From positions 1-6,579 of the forward strand of contig QIGJ01000047.1 in assembly GCA_003229995.1 (NCBI GenBank): a stretch of DNA of 6,579 nucleotides. Direction: 5' to 3'. The stretch comes from Gammaproteobacteria bacterium. GTDB taxonomy: Bacteria; Pseudomonadota; Gammaproteobacteria; SZUA-152. The notes under the pieces were generated by a model that saw nothing but the letters and a program-made list of their open reading frames with translations, was not told the origin of the DNA and did no database searches. Positions 6,422-6,579 of this stretch are shown here, one piece after another. Positions within the stretch are counted from its first letter, which is position 1, and every line of letters begins with the position of its first letter. The position numbers and the translations under genes are program-made.

Positions 6422-6435
6422 GAAAGATGAAAGAT
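6422..6435. repeat. 7-bp tandem repeat between the tuf-rpsJ hairpin and rpsJ
   Basis: The unit gaaagat is repeated twice exactly (6422-6428, 6429-6435); the transcript reads AUCUUUC twice. It lies directly after the hairpin arm at 6439-6445, so it supplies a U-rich but interrupted tail to that hairpin. It is short enough to be chance. Confidence 0.5.
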
Positions 6436-6438
6436 ACC

Positions 6439-6470
6439 AGGGGAGCGCGTGTCGCTTTTATCTCTCCCCT
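6439..6470 (-). promoter_or_regulatory. Hairpin in the tuf-rpsJ junction (attenuator-like or terminator-like)
   Basis: Seven-base arms AGGGGAG and CTCCCCT (6464-6470 and 6439-6445, read on the minus strand) pair perfectly around an 18-base loop. The loop can itself form a small inner stem (gcg at 6447-6449 with cgc at 6453-6455). The hairpin starts about 18 bases after the tuf stop. The sequence after it is U-rich but broken (GGUAUCUUUCAUCUUUC), so full termination is unlikely. A partial terminator between str and S10 operons or a leader structure of rpsJ are both possible. It does not resemble the long E. coli S10 leader. Confidence 0.5.
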
Positions 6471-6487
6471 CTCTTCTTTACCCTGCT

Positions 6488-6579
6488 TTACTCGATAATT
6501 TTTGCAACCACACCGGCACCCACCGTACGACCGCCTTCGCGAATCGCGAATCGCAGCCCTTCTTCCATCGCAATGGGGC
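6488..6579 (-). CDS. tuf: Elongation factor Tu, C-terminal end (cut by window edge)
   Basis: EF-Tu delivers aminoacyl-tRNA to the ribosomal A site as a GTP complex. Only the last 29 codons and the TAA stop are inside the window. They read PIAMEEGLRFAIREGGRTVGAGVVAKIIE, the highly conserved end of EF-Tu domain 3; the E. coli protein ends VVAKVLG, while KIIE is common in other Gammaproteobacteria. The GTP-binding domain lies outside the window. Its place just upstream of rpsJ on the same strand fits the ancestral str-S10 order (rpsL-rpsG-fusA-tuf-rpsJ), although the preceding genes cannot be seen. Many Gammaproteobacteria have two nearly identical tuf copies; this would be the str-linked one. 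Confidence 0.96.
   Translation of the reverse strand, partial: PIAMEEGLRFAIREGGRTVGAGVVAKIIE

Noticed and set aside
1..6579. Mobile element, CRISPR array, tRNA/rRNA gene or foreign gene insertion
   Set aside because: All coding sequence is accounted for by the canonical ribosomal cluster in unbroken order; no long terminal repeats, spaced repeat arrays or RNA gene signatures were found.

Overview
The window is a classic bacterial ribosomal-protein cluster, read entirely from the minus strand (right to left). It contains the last 29 codons of tuf, the complete S10 operon (rpsJ-rplC-rplD-rplW-rplB-rpsS-rplV-rpsC-rplP-rpmC-rpsQ), and the start of the spc operon (rplN-rplX-rplE, the last cut by the window edge). 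Protein sequences are closest in character to Gammaproteobacteria: the L3, L4, L14, L16, S10 and S19 texts align almost without gaps to remembered E. coli and Pseudomonas proteins, and EF-Tu ends in KIIE. The genus cannot be fixed from this window. Base composition looks balanced, with no sign of foreign DNA.

Layout from high to low coordinates: tuf 3' end (6488-6579); a 91-bp junction with a hairpin; rpsJ (6082-6396); a 94-bp junction with a tandem 10-bp repeat and a 15-bp palindrome; then a tightly packed run from rplC to rpsQ (5987-1299) with gaps of 42 bp or less and three overlapping stop/start junctions (rplD/rplW ATGA, rplP/rpmC TAATG, rpmC/rpsQ ATGA). A 184-bp non-coding stretch (1115-1298) separates rpsQ from rplN. 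It carries a strong 13-bp-stem hairpin and a good extended -10 promoter with a G+C-rich discriminator, which I read as the end of the S10 unit and the spc promoter. rplN is followed by a 106-bp gap that starts with an exact 13-bp tandem duplication spanning the rplN stop codon, then rplX and the first half of rplE.

Together these genes supply components of both ribosomal subunits (S3, S10, S17, S19; L2, L3, L4, L5, L14, L16, L22, L23, L24, L29) plus the elongation factor EF-Tu. S10 doubles as the transcription antitermination factor NusE and L4 is the operon repressor in E. coli. tuf directly upstream of rpsJ is the str-S10 linkage seen in many bacteria but broken in E. coli.

No mobile element, CRISPR array, RNA gene or unknown coding gene was found. 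I see no novel biological system here. The points worth a second look are regulatory and small-scale: the interlocked hairpin/promoter before rplN, the short tuf-rpsJ junction with no room for a full E. coli-type L4-responsive leader, and several short tandem repeats in the non-coding junctions. No gene-free stretch exceeds 300 bp.
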